From: Aquificota bacterium
GTDB taxonomy: Bacteria; Aquificota; Aquificia; Aquificales; Aquificaceae
Length of the DNA stretch: 64,000 nt
Direction of reading: 5' to 3'
Assembly (NCBI GenBank): GCA_013153495.1
Contig: JAADEH010000008.1
Span: 1 to 64,000, forward strand
Under the pieces are notes generated by a model that saw only the letters and a list, made by a program, of their open reading frames with translations, ran no database searches and was not told the origin of the DNA. Below, in pieces: positions 16,232-24,412 of the stretch (its first letter is position 1; each line of letters opens with the position of its first letter). The translations under genes and the position numbers were made by a program.

Positions 16232-17621
16232 GGTCGTAATCCTCTTCGGAGAAGGCTTCTTCCTCTTCGAAAATTTCCTCCTCCGTTTCCGCAGGCGGAG
16301 TAGCGAGGGAAGCAAACTTGGCATACTCCTTTATGAAGGCGACCTTTATTATCCCCGTGGGTCCCTGTCTCTGCTTTGCAACTATTATTTCAGCTATTCC
16401 CTTCTCTTCCGGGGATGGATTTTTCTTGTAATACTCGGGACGGTGCAGGAATATTATGAGGTCGGCGTCTTGCTCTATCTGTCCCGACTCTCTGAGGTCC
16501 GCAAGCTGAGGTCGTTTGTCGCTCCTGTGCTCCACCTGCCTCGATAACTGAGCGAGAGCTAAAACGGGTATGGAAAGCTCCTTCGCGAGAGCTTTTAAAT
16601 TTCTGGAAATTTCAGCCACTTCCTCCTGTCTTGAAGACTTTCTGACGGGAGACCTTAGCATCTGGAGGTAATCCACCGCAACGAAACCTATCCCCTTCTC
16701 TTTCTTGAGCTTGCGGGATTTTACTCTCAATTCGGTTGTGGTCAGAGCGGGTGTATCGTCTATGTAAATCTCCGCTTTCGAAAGCTCCAACGCTGCGGAA
16801 AGTAGCTTTTCTCTCTCTTCGTCCGTTATAAAACCCGACCTGAGCTTTTGAAGAGGAACCTCAGCCATACTCGAGAGCAATCTCATAACAAGCTGTTCCT
16901 TGCTCATCTCGAGGGAGAATACGGCAACCGGTTTTTCCTCGTTGAAAGCCACATGGCTAACGAGGGTGAGCATAAAGGAAGTCTTTCCCATTCCCGGTCT
17001 TGCGGCGAGAACCACGAGGTCCGCATCGTGAAAGCCTGTTGTCATCATGTCCAGCTCGGTAAAGCCGGTCGATAGTCCCGTAACCAACCTGTCGGTTTTA
17101 CGGAAGTTGTCTATCATTTTGAGAACTTCCTGAGCCACATCCTTTATGTGGTAGTAGTGGGTTACCGTAGTCCTTTCGGAAATCTCGAATATCTTGGATT
17201 GGGCTATCTCTATTATGGTGTTAAAGTCCTGGATTTCTTTGACATCCTTTATAAGCTCCATGGAAAGCTCTAAGACCGCTCTCAGTCCTGCTTTCTCCTT
17301 GATTATTTTGCAGGCGGTCTCGAGGGTATTCAGAGGTGCCGCTTCTTCGTAGATACCGAGTATCCAGTCGAAGGGGAGCCTGTCCTCCAAACCTTCCTTG
17401 CGTATGTAGTCCCTTAAAACCACTTCGTCCCAATCGTTCCCGTGGTCCTGCCAAACCTTCACTATTATTCTGAAAAGTAATCTGTGCTCCTCAAGGTAGA
17501 AGTCCTCCTCCCTCAGATACTCGAGAACGGTCTGGATACTGTCCGGGTCCGCAAGCATCGCACCTAAGACGGACCTTTCCGCGGACTCGTCGTAAGGCGG
17601 TTTTATGTTTAGCGAGAGCAT
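16221..17621 (-). CDS. dnaB: Replicative DNA helicase DnaB
   Basis: 466 aa. N-terminal helical domain (about 1-110) with PPYDESAERSVLGAMLADPD; RecA-like C-terminal domain with Walker A AARPGMGKTS, Walker B VAVDYLQML, and the DnaB signature LAQLSRQVEHR..KRPQLADLRESGQIEQDAD. It is the hexameric helicase that unwinds DNA at the fork. No intein is present. The end is an acidic tail. ridA ends 10 nt upstream; a TAAATT hexamer 7 nt before the ATG may allow separate, leaderless transcription. Confidence 0.95.
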   Translation of the reverse strand: MLSLNIKPPYDESAERSVLGAMLADPDSIQTVLEYLREEDFYLEEHRLLFRIIVKVWQDHGNDWDEVVLRDYIRKEGLEDRLPFDWILGIYEEAAPLNTLETACKIIKEKAGLRAVLELSMELIKDVKEIQDFNTIIEIAQSKIFEISERTTVTHYYHIKDVAQEVLKMIDNFRKTDRLVTGLSTGFTELDMMTTGFHDADLVVLAARPGMGKTSFMLTLVSHVAFNEEKPVAVFSLEMSKEQLVMRLLSSMAEVPLQKLRSGFITDEEREKLLSAALELSKAEIYIDDTPALTTTELRVKSRKLKKEKGIGFVAVDYLQMLRSPVRKSSRQEEVAEISRNLKALAKELSIPVLALAQLSRQVEHRSDKRPQLADLRESGQIEQDADLIIFLHRPEYYKKNPSPEEKGIAEIIVAKQRQGPTGIIKVAFIKEYAKFASLATPPAETEEEIFEEEEAFSEEDYDLDF

Positions 17622-17631
17622 ACCAAATAAT

Positions 17632-18015
17632 TTACTCCCTGACTGCCACAGCCTCTATCTCTATAAGCGCTCCGAGGGGAAGCTCTTTTACTCCCACGGT
17701 AACGCGGGCGGGTTTGGGTTCCACTCCCTCCAGGAAGCGTTCGTAAAGGGAGTTAAACTCCGCAAAAAGGGATACATCTGTCAGGTATATTACCACCTTA
17801 ACGAGGTCCTTTTTTGTGTAGCCAGCCTCTTCGAGAACAGCTTGCAGGTTTTCGAGCACCTGCTTTGCTTGAGAAGGGAAATCCTCCCTCAGTCTGCCCG
17901 TGGAGGGGTCTATGCCTATCTGCCCTGAGAGGTATAAGGTATTACCGACTTTGATAGCTTGAGAATACGGACCTGCCGGTTTTGGCGCTCTGTCGGTAAA
18001 TATGGCTTCCTTCAT
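17632..18015 (-). CDS. ridA: RidA-family enamine/imine deaminase
   Basis: 127 aa, standard family length, with KPAGPYSQAI, LYLSGQIGIDPSTG and the C-terminal ARVTVGVKELPLGALIEIEAVAV containing the substrate-binding Arg (equivalent of R105) and terminal Glu. RidA hydrolyses reactive 2-aminoacrylate and related enamines made by PLP enzymes. It precedes dnaB by 10 nt. A TATAAT lies 8 nt before its ATG with no Shine-Dalgarno. Confidence 0.93.
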   Translation of the reverse strand: MKEAIFTDRAPKPAGPYSQAIKVGNTLYLSGQIGIDPSTGRLREDFPSQAKQVLENLQAVLEEAGYTKKDLVKVVIYLTDVSLFAEFNSLYERFLEGVEPKPARVTVGVKELPLGALIEIEAVAVRE

Positions 18016-18023
18016 AAAAGAGA

Positions 18024-18029
18024 ATTATA
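18024..18029 (-). promoter_or_regulatory. -10 element of ridA, leaderless placement
   Basis: TATAAT on the minus strand, 8 nt before the ridA ATG. No convincing -35; the upstream 20 bases are a CT-rich run between dnaK and ridA. Confidence 0.45.
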
Positions 18030-18060
18030 AAGGGAGGAGGGAGGGGCGGGATGGAAGGAG

Positions 18061-19953
18061 TTAATCAACGGGTTTTGCGTCTATCACATCGTCCCCACCT
18101 TCCTTTTTATCCTCTCCTCCTTGTCCAGCCTGCTTGCCCGCTCCTTCGTAGATGTGGGATCCTATCTTGGAGGATACCTGCAGAACTTTATCCATTACGG
18201 ACTTTACCTGGTCTATTTCTTGGGCTTCCTGCATGACCTTTTTGGCTTCCTCTATGACCGTTTGAGCTTCCTTGACCTGTTCCTCGGGTATCTTATCCTT
18301 GTTTTCGTTAATTATCTTCTCGAGATTATAGACCAGCTGGTCCAGCTGGTTCTTGGTTTCTATAAGCTCCTTCTTCTTTCTGTCCTCCTCTGCGTGGGCT
18401 TCCGCTTCTTTGACCATCCTCTCAATCTCTTCCTGAGTAAGTCCGGAGGAGGGTTCTATCCTTATGGACTGCTCCTTGCCTGTGCCGAGGTCCTTTGCGG
18501 TAACGTGGAGTATTCCGTCCGCGTCTATGTCGAAGCAAACCTCTATCTTGGGAACACCTCTCGGGGCGGGCGGTATGCCTGTCAGGAAGAACTTCCCGAG
18601 AGATTTGTTATCCTTCGCAAGGGGTCTTTCTCCCTGAAGGACGTGGATTTCAACCTCTGTCTGGTAATCGGAGGCTGTGGTGAATACCTCACACTTGCGG
18701 TAAGGTATGGGGGTGTTTCTCGGTATAAGAACGGTCATAACTCCCCCGTAGGTTTCCACACCTAAGGATAGGGGTGTAACGTCAACGAGAAGTATCTCCT
18801 TAACCTCTCCGGAAAGGACTCCTGCCTGTATTGCCGCACCTACCGCTACCACTTCGTCGGGGTTGACTCCCTTGTGAGGTTCTTTCCCGAAGAACTCCTT
18901 TATCCTCTGCTGAACGAGAGGTATCCTCGTGGAACCTCCCACCAGAACAATGTCGTCTATGTCCTGCGGGCTGAGCTTAGCATCTTCGAGAGCCTTCTTA
19001 ACTATGTCCATGGTCCTGTCTATGAGGTCCTTTATCATCTCCTCGAGTCTCGCACGGGTGAGCTTTTTCTGAAGGTGAAGGGGCTGATTTGTGTTTGGGT
19101 CTATGGTTATGAAGGGAAGGTTTATCTCGGTCTCGAGCTTGAAGGAAAGCTCCTTCTTTGCCTGCTCTGCCGCTTCCTTTAGTCTCTGAAGAGCGGTTTT
19201 GTCCTTTCTCAGGTCAATTCCGGTCTCCTTTTTAAACTCCTCTATGAGCCATTCCATTATCCTCTCGTCGATGTTCGCACCACCCAGGTGGGTATCCCCG
19301 CTCGTAGCCTTGACCTCTATAACTCCGTCTCCACCTTCCAAAATGGAAACGTCAAAGGTTCCTCCACCGAAGTCATAAACCAGTATCTTTACGTCGCTCT
19401 TTTTGTCCAGCCCGTAAGCGAGAGCTGCTGCGGTGGGTTCGTTCAGAATTCTGAGGACCTCTAAACCCGCTATCTTTCCTGCATCTTTGGTAGCCTGTCT
19501 CTGCCTCTCGTTAAAGTATGCAGGAACGGTTATGACAGCCTTCGTTACCTTCTCCCCGAGGTAAGCCTCCGCTGCTTCCTTTAGCTTTCTGAGAACGTGA
19601 GCACCCACCTCTTCCGGACGCACAATCTTGCCCGCATTGGGAACATCAAAGGCAGCATCTCCCTTATCATCAGCAACGACCTTGTAGGAAACTCTCTTGG
19701 CTTCTTCCTTTACCTCCTCAAACTTACGACCTATGAACCTCTTGGACTCGTAAATGGTGTTTTCCGGGTCGAGGACCGCTCTCCTTTTGGCAGGCTCACC
19801 CACAAGGATTTCCTTTTCCTTTGTCCAGGACACTACTGACGGTGTAAGCCTTGCTCCCTCCTGGTTCTGTATAACAACCGCTTCATCTCCCATCATTACC
19901 GCAACCACGGAGTTGGTTGTTCCGAGGTCTATACCCAGTATCTTCTCAGCCAT
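18061..19953 (-). CDS. dnaK: Chaperone DnaK (Hsp70)
   Basis: 630 aa. The nucleotide-binding domain (1-~380) starts [13 protein letters not shown] and includes [11 protein letters not shown] and [13 protein letters not shown]. It is joined through the [13 protein letters not shown] linker to the substrate-binding domain and helical lid. The C-terminus reads [10 protein letters not shown], a variant of the bacterial acidic tail. It folds proteins with DnaJ and GrpE, neither of which is adjacent; the J protein at 779-1276 is a possible partner. An AAAGGAGGTGG ribosome site and a good sigma-70 promoter precede it. No CIRCE element was seen. Confidence 0.97.
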   Translation of the reverse strand: MAEKILGIDLGTTNSVVAVMMGDEAVVIQNQEGARLTPSVVSWTKEKEILVGEPAKRRAVLDPENTIYESKRFIGRKFEEVKEEAKRVSYKVVADDKGDAAFDVPNAGKIVRPEEVGAHVLRKLKEAAEAYLGEKVTKAVITVPAYFNERQRQATKDAGKIAGLEVLRILNEPTAAALAYGLDKKSDVKILVYDFGGGTFDVSILEGGDGVIEVKATSGDTHLGGANIDERIMEWLIEEFKKETGIDLRKDKTALQRLKEAAEQAKKELSFKLETEINLPFITIDPNTNQPLHLQKKLTRARLEEMIKDLIDRTMDIVKKALEDAKLSPQDIDDIVLVGGSTRIPLVQQRIKEFFGKEPHKGVNPDEVVAVGAAIQAGVLSGEVKEILLVDVTPLSLGVETYGGVMTVLIPRNTPIPYRKCEVFTTASDYQTEVEIHVLQGERPLAKDNKSLGKFFLTGIPPAPRGVPKIEVCFDIDADGILHVTAKDLGTGKEQSIRIEPSSGLTQEEIERMVKEAEAHAEEDRKKKELIETKNQLDQLVYNLEKIINENKDKIPEEQVKEAQTVIEEAKKVMQEAQEIDQVKSVMDKVLQVSSKIGSHIYEGAGKQAGQGGEDKKEGGDDVIDAKPVD

Positions 19954-19983
19954 TTTTCCACCTCCTTTCTTTTCTCTTCCAAT

Positions 19984-20012
19984 ATTTTAAATCTTTAGTC
20001 TATTATTGTCAA
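19984..20012 (-). promoter_or_regulatory. dnaK: Sigma-70-type promoter of dnaK
   Basis: Minus strand TTGACA (20007-20012), 17-nt spacer, TAAAAT (19984-19989). The leader is about 23 nt and carries the AAAGGAGGTGG ribosome site. Confidence 0.8.
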
Positions 20013-20052
20013 GTTTTATGATGAGATTTTTCTAAAGTCTTGTGTAGGCAAT

Positions 20053-20079
20053 AAAAAAGCCCCGCACGGGGCGGGGCTT
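20053..20079 (-). terminator. Rho-independent terminator after the porin gene
   Basis: Read leftward: AAGCCCCGC, 5-nt loop, GCGGGGCTT, then a T run. It begins 22 nt past the porin stop and separates it from the dnaK promoter. Confidence 0.88.
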
Positions 20080-20100
20080 GGGAAGTTTTGTGAAAAGAGT

Positions 20101-21312
20101 TTAGAAGTTATACCAGAATGCGAGAGTAATGTCGGTGTAGGAGTCCTTTGCAGGAGCTACAGCGTTGTCATCCTTTATGTTGTCTATGGAAAGGGCTATT
20201 CTGTTTCCTACACCCTTGACGTAGAGCTGACCAACAACTCCGAAGACCTGAGCCTTCTTAACACCGGTAACGTCGGGGTCAGACTGTGCCCATCTTACAC
20301 CTACTGCAGGCTTTCCGAGTATGGTGTTCTGGTTGAAGAGAACCTGTCCTTGGAGCAAGATACCCTGAACATCTGCACCGCTTGAACCAGCAACGTCCTT
20401 GTGGTTTACATAACCTATAGATATGTTGGGAGTTACCATTCCAAAGTTCTGCTCCCAGAGAAGGTCAACACCGAAGGACTTCTGAGACTTTGCACCAGAA
20501 CCGTAGTCCTGAGTGAAGTAAGAGAGACCAAGAACCAGGGTGTCCTGCTTTCCGAGGTAGGTTTCCTTAAGAACGTATCCGGGGTGTCCCTTGTATCCTG
20601 CCATTGTGGGTGCAAACTCAACCCTTACACCGTAACCGGTCTTAACATCGGTAGAAGAATCCCTCTCGGTTCCGTCAACCGCGTAGAGGTAGTATTTAAA
20701 GAGTCCATCCGCAACCTTACCCCAGATACCTACCTGAGGAGAACGGGAACCAGAGCCAGGTATTTTCTCGGCTGCGGGGTTCGTGAAGGGATTTCCTGCA
20801 CCGGTGCCCTTCAGACCGTAAGCGGGTCCGGTAGGCATCACATAAGACCAACCGGACTGTATTCCGGAGTGAAGCTCAAAGGGAACCTTTATAGCACCAG
20901 CGTAGAGCTTGACTTCTTTAGCAAAGTCGAGCATGACAAATGCGTCAACTATTTTGAAAACGCCAAACTTTACTTGGTGAGAGTGGTCAGGGTTTCCCGT
21001 AGGACATCCTGGTGTACCATCAAGGTCAGCACATGAAGTATTTATCTTCCCTGCAAAATCACCTTGGAAGCCCCACTTAAATATCTTGGTTATGGAACCT
21101 TTAGCGTATATCCTTGCATTAGGAACGGTGAAGTAGTAGTCAGACTTTGTATCAGAGCCACCTCTTTTACCTTCGTAGATAGCGTGGACCTTAGCCCTGA
21201 AACCCATCTTGAAGGACTTACCGTCCCCCAGGCTTATCTTTGCTGCCTGTGCCTGTCCTGCGAAAACTGCTGCACCCAGTATGGCTGCCGCTGCTAAGTA
21301 GCTCTTCTTCAT
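20101..21312 (-). CDS. Outer-membrane porin (phosphate-selective porin O/P-like)
   Basis: 403 aa from ATG 21312, which has GAGGAGGG upstream. A signal peptide ends AGQAQA with cleavage before AKIS. The mature part has alternating aromatic/polar strands and ends in FWYNF, the C-terminal Phe that marks outer-membrane barrels for BAM insertion. One Cys pair (CADLDGTPGC) may form a loop disulfide. It is flanked by a near-consensus promoter and a strong terminator, so it is a monocistronic, probably abundant protein. Substrate preference is unknown. Confidence 0.85.
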   Translation of the reverse strand: MKKSYLAAAAILGAAVFAGQAQAAKISLGDGKSFKMGFRAKVHAIYEGKRGGSDTKSDYYFTVPNARIYAKGSITKIFKWGFQGDFAGKINTSCADLDGTPGCPTGNPDHSHQVKFGVFKIVDAFVMLDFAKEVKLYAGAIKVPFELHSGIQSGWSYVMPTGPAYGLKGTGAGNPFTNPAAEKIPGSGSRSPQVGIWGKVADGLFKYYLYAVDGTERDSSTDVKTGYGVRVEFAPTMAGYKGHPGYVLKETYLGKQDTLVLGLSYFTQDYGSGAKSQKSFGVDLLWEQNFGMVTPNISIGYVNHKDVAGSSGADVQGILLQGQVLFNQNTILGKPAVGVRWAQSDPDVTGVKKAQVFGVVGQLYVKGVGNRIALSIDNIKDDNAVAPAKDSYTDITLAFWYNF

Positions 21313-21345
21313 GACATACCCTCCTCTCAAAATTTTTCAAAGGAA

Positions 21346-21375
21346 ATTATAGGCGCATAAGGTTGAGTTTGTCAA
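21346..21375 (-). promoter_or_regulatory. Near-consensus sigma-70 promoter of the porin gene
   Basis: Minus strand TTGACA (21370-21375), 18-nt spacer, TATAAT (21346-21351): both hexamers are perfect. Expected leader about 27 nt including GAGGAGGG. Confidence 0.85.
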
Positions 21376-21474
21376 GCCTTTTTGTATCAAGAACTTGATT
21401 TTGCACACCGTCCAAACCGTTGAGAGACAACAGCTTGATTTTTGCAGTTTTGCAAATAAAACGACATGTGAATT

Positions 21475-21801
21475 TTACCCCGATTTTCTTATTACATCTG
21501 TCAGTAGCTGAATTACCGTGTCCATGCGTCTGTTGAGATTGTTTATGTCTTCCTTTATCTCCTGTCTGAGTTGGTTTATCTCCTGTCTGAGCTGGCTTAT
21601 TTCCTGCCTGAGTTGTCCTGTTTGTATATCAATTTTCTGGTTTAGATACTTAAAGTCTTCGTGTCTCTGTTTTTCCAGCTCTCTTATGCTCTCCTTGATC
21701 TTTTCTATCTCTTCGTATAACCCCCTCGTCCTCTCATCCACTATCTCGTAGATAAGCTCTAAGGTAACCTTTTTAACGACGCTTTTAGTCCACTCACGCA
21801 T
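21475..21801 (-). CDS. Coiled-coil protein with tandem heptads
   Basis: 108 aa, highly charged and helical. Residues ~63-83 contain three near-identical heptads of the form LRQEI(S/N)Q, visible in DNA as 21-bp repeats around 21550-21612. No membrane segment or signal peptide. It resembles the small coiled-coil proteins often called hypothetical in thermophiles, and I assign no function. It lies 18 nt upstream of nothing cotranscribed except possibly the exported DsrE-like gene, which ends just before it. Confidence 0.65.
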   Translation of the reverse strand: MREWTKSVVKKVTLELIYEIVDERTRGLYEEIEKIKESIRELEKQRHEDFKYLNQKIDIQTGQLRQEISQLRQEINQLRQEIKEDINNLNRRMDTVIQLLTDVIRKSG

Positions 21802-21819
21802 AGCTTTAATTATAGGCTC

Positions 21820-22332
21820 TTACCTTATCTCTTCAATTGCCCTCCTCCTTTCAAAAACCTGCGGTAGCAAAAAGGCATAACCCTTCTGTTGCCAGTGGAG
21901 TATCTCTGTTATGGCAGAGGGCACAAGCTCCACGAATTCGGGGAAGTCTTCGGGTTTGTAGTGGTATATCAGCTCCGCTGCCATCTTGCAGACCTTGAAC
22001 TTGACCCCATACATGCTCATGCTCTCTATCCTCTCCCAGACGTCCTTATACTTCTCCTTGTTTTTCTTGGCAAGGGTTACTATTTCCGTTCCGTGTATAA
22101 CAACCACTATGTCTATGTCCTCACCGGGTATGAATTCGTAAGGCTCTCGGGAAAGAACGTAGATTATGTTTGAAACCCATTCCAGGGCGGGTCTTATCTT
22201 CTCAGGCTCGTCAAAGTAGAACTCCACCACCACCCTAAAGGGGGCTTCGTAGGGTGTTTGAACCACCCTTGCCTTATCCTGAGCAAAAACCAAACCTATT
22301 AGAAAAACCACCGCAAAGACTACACCCCTCAT
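21820..22332 (-). CDS. Exported DsrE-like protein
   Basis: 170 aa. Signal peptide RGVVFAVVFLIGLVFAQ, cleaved before about residue 18. The rest fits the DsrE/DsrF alpha/beta fold as found in periplasmic 'DsrE family' proteins: a central IDIVVVIHGTEIV strand-loop and YGVKFKVCKMAAE with a Cys at the conserved position. A perfect AAGGAGGTGA precedes the ATG. Cytosolic relatives pass sulfur as persulfide; an exported member might handle sulfur compounds in the periplasm. That role is inference. Confidence 0.7.
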   Translation of the reverse strand: MRGVVFAVVFLIGLVFAQDKARVVQTPYEAPFRVVVEFYFDEPEKIRPALEWVSNIIYVLSREPYEFIPGEDIDIVVVIHGTEIVTLAKKNKEKYKDVWERIESMSMYGVKFKVCKMAAELIYHYKPEDFPEFVELVPSAITEILHWQQKGYAFLLPQVFERRRAIEEIR

Positions 22333-22434
22333 GGCTCACCTCCTTCAACATTTATAATTTTTTGTATGGGATAAACTCTTAAATACTTCTCAGATGTCTT
22401 TAAAAATTTCGGGGTAGGGCTTATGGTTTCCTGA

Positions 22435-22560
22435 TTTATACTTCGCGTTTCAGGGGATATCCCTGAGGAAGTCCTCACATCCCTTTTATTGCTCGGTTTG
22501 GTAAATGTGGGGTTGGGAGTTATATTGTTAAACATTAGGAGCAGGGACGATGGAAGGTGA
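22435..22560 (+). other. Possible 5'-truncated or non-ATG membrane mini-ORF
   Basis: Open for 41 codons after a stop at 22432. It contains one strong hydrophobic segment (LTSLLLLGLVNVGLGVILL) flanked by SGDIPEEV and RSRDDGR. Start would have to be TTG or GTG inside the membrane segment, or the frame was shifted from an upstream MSLKISG. Its stop overlaps the next small ORF by 11 nt, which suggests coupling. Confidence 0.3.
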
Positions 22561-22663
22561 TACTTTTCTGATTTACCTTGCTTTGTTTGCGACCATAGCC
22601 TTGATGGGTATGACTGCCTTCTTTTACTGGTATGAAAAGCGCAAAAAGGAAAAGGTCGCATAG
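22550..22663 (+). CDS. 37-aa single-span membrane protein
   Basis: MEGDTFLIYLALFATIALMG, then MTAFFYWYEKRKKEKVA. One membrane helix with a short acidic N-terminus and a strongly basic C-terminus, so the positive-inside rule places the tail in the cytoplasm. AGGAG at 22537-22541 lies 8 nt before the ATG. Size and layout recall small accessory subunits of respiratory oxidases (CcoQ-like), but no oxidase gene is near and I assign no function. It lies 45 nt upstream of leuD. Confidence 0.55.
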   Translation: MEGDTFLIYLALFATIALMGMTAFFYWYEKRKKEKVA

Positions 22664-22696
22664 CTCACCTCCCTACTCTAAACTTAATCTCTATGC

Positions 22697-22702
22697 TATA
22701 CT
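22697..22702 (+). promoter_or_regulatory. leuD: -10 element of leuD, leaderless placement
   Basis: TATACT, 6 nt before the leuD ATG. No Shine-Dalgarno and no clear -35. Confidence 0.4.
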
Positions 22703-22708
22703 TTCTGT

Positions 22709-23215
22709 ATGAGAACGGTTATAAGGGGAAAGGTTTGGAAGTTCGGCGATAACGTTGATACGGACCAAATAATTCCCGCAAGGTATTTGAATACATCGGA
22801 CCCCTACGAGCTTGCCAAGCACGTCATGGAAGACTCCGAGCACCCCAACTTCGCTCAGGAACACCAAGAGGGAGACATCATAGTGGCGGGAAGGAACTTC
22901 GGCTCGGGTTCCTCCAGAGAGCACGCTCCCATCTCCATAAAGTATGCGGGCGTTCCCGTCGTCATAGCCAAGTCCTTTGCGAGGATATTCTTCAGGAACG
23001 CTATAAACATAGGTCTTCCCATCGTGGAAGCCCCCGAGGCGGTTGACGAGATAAACCACGGGGACGAGATAGAGGTTGACCTTGAAAAGGGAATAGTTAA
23101 GAACCTGACCACCGGGAAGGAGTATCAGGCGACCAAGTTTCCCGAGGAACTTCAGGCTATCCTCAGAGCGGGCGGTCTCATGGAGTATGCCAAGAGCAAG
23201 CTCAAGAGTAGTTAG
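22709..23215 (+). CDS. leuD: 3-isopropylmalate dehydratase small subunit
   Basis: 168 aa, the length of the short archaeal/thermophile LeuD type. Swivel-domain motifs include NVDTDQIIPARYL and GSGSSREHAPISI. With LeuC it isomerises 2- to 3-isopropylmalate in leucine synthesis. leuC is not in the window. Its last 29 nt overlap the Sua5-like gene, so the two are cotranscribed. Confidence 0.93.
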   Translation: MRTVIRGKVWKFGDNVDTDQIIPARYLNTSDPYELAKHVMEDSEHPNFAQEHQEGDIIVAGRNFGSGSSREHAPISIKYAGVPVVIAKSFARIFFRNAINIGLPIVEAPEAVDEINHGDEIEVDLEKGIVKNLTTGKEYQATKFPEELQAILRAGGLMEYAKSKLKSS

Positions 23216-23804
23216 TTGTAAAGACCGCTTCGCGGTAAAAAAGGCGACGGAAGTCCTTTTACGGGGCGGGTTCGTAGTAGCCCCTTCGGATACCATATAC
23301 GGCATATATTCGGACGCTACCAACTACGATGCGGTTGAGAGGCTCAAAAAGCTAAGAAGACCGTCAGGAAGACCCTTTATAGTCTTAGTCCCGGACATAT
23401 CTTGGGTCAAAAAGCTCGGACTTGAATTTGAAGAAGAAAAACTCCTCTTCGTGCCCGGGCTTACCCTTGTTTTGAGGAAGCGAACAAGACTTTACCACTG
23501 GCTCGGAAGAGTGACCGTTGCGGTCAGATACCCCCGAAGGGGGTTTGTTCAAAAACTTTTAAAAAAATTAAATAGACCCATAGTGGCTCCGAGTGCAAAC
23601 AGGGAAGGTGAACCCCCCGCAAGGAGCGTGGAGGAAGCATACGGATACTTCGGAGATGAAGTGGAGCTTTATGTGGACTGTGGGCGGATAGAGGGTAGCC
23701 CTTCGGCGGTCATAGACTTGAGCGGGAAAGTCCCGAGGATTCTGAGGAGGGGTGCTTTTAGCTCTTGGAGTTTGAAAAGAGTGCTCGGGATGTTAAATTC
23801 ATAG
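23187..23804 (+). CDS. Sua5/YrdC/YciO-family protein (threonylcarbamoyl-AMP synthase-like)
   Basis: 205 aa from the only reasonable ATG, inside leuD. The YrdC core is clear: GGFVVAPSDTIYGI, KKLRRPSGRPFIVLVPD, LTLVLRK, RYPRR, then PIVAPSANREGEPPARS. The family makes L-threonylcarbamoyl-AMP for the t6A modification of ANN-decoding tRNAs; YciO-like members are paralogues with another job. Without the rest of the genome I cannot tell which. It has only the YrdC domain, no Sua5 C-terminal domain. The hairpin ACCGC-TTC-GCGGT at its 5' end is within coding sequence. Confidence 0.8.
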   Translation: MPRASSRVVSCKDRFAVKKATEVLLRGGFVVAPSDTIYGIYSDATNYDAVERLKKLRRPSGRPFIVLVPDISWVKKLGLEFEEEKLLFVPGLTLVLRKRTRLYHWLGRVTVAVRYPRRGFVQKLLKKLNRPIVAPSANREGEPPARSVEEAYGYFGDEVELYVDCGRIEGSPSAVIDLSGKVPRILRRGAFSSWSLKRVLGMLNS

Positions 23805-23806
23805 CT

Positions 23807-24412
23807 ATGGCGGTTAAAACCGAGAAAAAGGTCAAAAGACCCACGAAAGAGCTTATCTACGAGATGCGCTACGGAAAACCTATCTACTATCGGGACTACG
23901 AAAAGGTCCTCTCGGGTGAGAAAAGCTTGGAGGAGGTCATGGGGAGTAGTAAGATTCAGGCATTGATAGTTGTTTTACTTGTTGAGTTTTTGCTTTCAAA
24001 GCTTGACAGGAAGAGATTTATGGTTCTTTCCAACGAAGCGGGCTTTATGTTCGCTCCCAAGAGCTGGAGGAACCTTGACATAGCTGTTTTTGAAAAGGAC
24101 AAGCTCCTTGAAGAGGGTATAGACGACCAATACACAAAAACTCCACCCCTTTTGGTTGTTGAGATAGATACAAAAGCTGACCTGAAGAAGTATCCCACCT
24201 TTATGGACTACGTTTATGAAAAGATAGACGACCTGCTCGGGGCGGGTGTGGAGAGGGTTATATGGATATTTACGGGGACTAAGAAGGTTTTGATAGCTGA
24301 GAAGGGGAAAAAGTGGATAACTCAGGGCTGGGAGGAAAGCTTTGAGCTTATGGAGGGTATTGAGGTAAATCTGAAGGAACTCCTTAAAAGGGAAGGCTTC
24401 AAAGCTCTATAA
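23807..24412 (+). CDS. Uma2/DUF820-family PD-(D/E)XK nuclease-like protein
   Basis: 201 aa from ATG 23807, 2 nt after the previous stop; a TTG start inside the preceding gene would add 14 residues. The core has SWRNLDIAVFEKD (metal-binding Asp), PPLLVVEIDTKADL (E-x-D/K motif), and a hydrophobic strand ERVIWIFTGTKKV. The family is widespread in cyanobacteria and thermophiles, often in many copies, and has a restriction-endonuclease fold; its function is unknown. It overlaps the convergent glcD by 14 nt. Confidence 0.75.
   Translation: MAVKTEKKVKRPTKELIYEMRYGKPIYYRDYEKVLSGEKSLEEVMGSSKIQALIVVLLVEFLLSKLDRKRFMVLSNEAGFMFAPKSWRNLDIAVFEKDKLLEEGIDDQYTKTPPLLVVEIDTKADLKKYPTFMDYVYEKIDDLLGAGVERVIWIFTGTKKVLIAEKGKKWITQGWEESFELMEGIEVNLKELLKREGFKAL

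Noticed and set aside
19954-20050. CIRCE heat-shock operator before dnaK
   Set aside because: No TTAGCACTC-N9-GAGTGCTAA in the gap; only a sigma-70-type promoter.
21550-21612. 21-bp direct repeats as CRISPR or phage repeats
   Set aside because: They encode coiled-coil heptads in frame; no spacers.
22329-22661. 110-codon leftward frame upstream of the exported DsrE-like gene
   Set aside because: Ser/Pro/Thr-rich composition unlike a protein and opposite to the small membrane ORF with its own ribosome site.
23217-23246. ACCGC-TTC-GCGGT hairpin followed by A run after leuD
   Set aside because: Lies within the Sua5-like coding frame, and the run is A, not T, on the coding strand.
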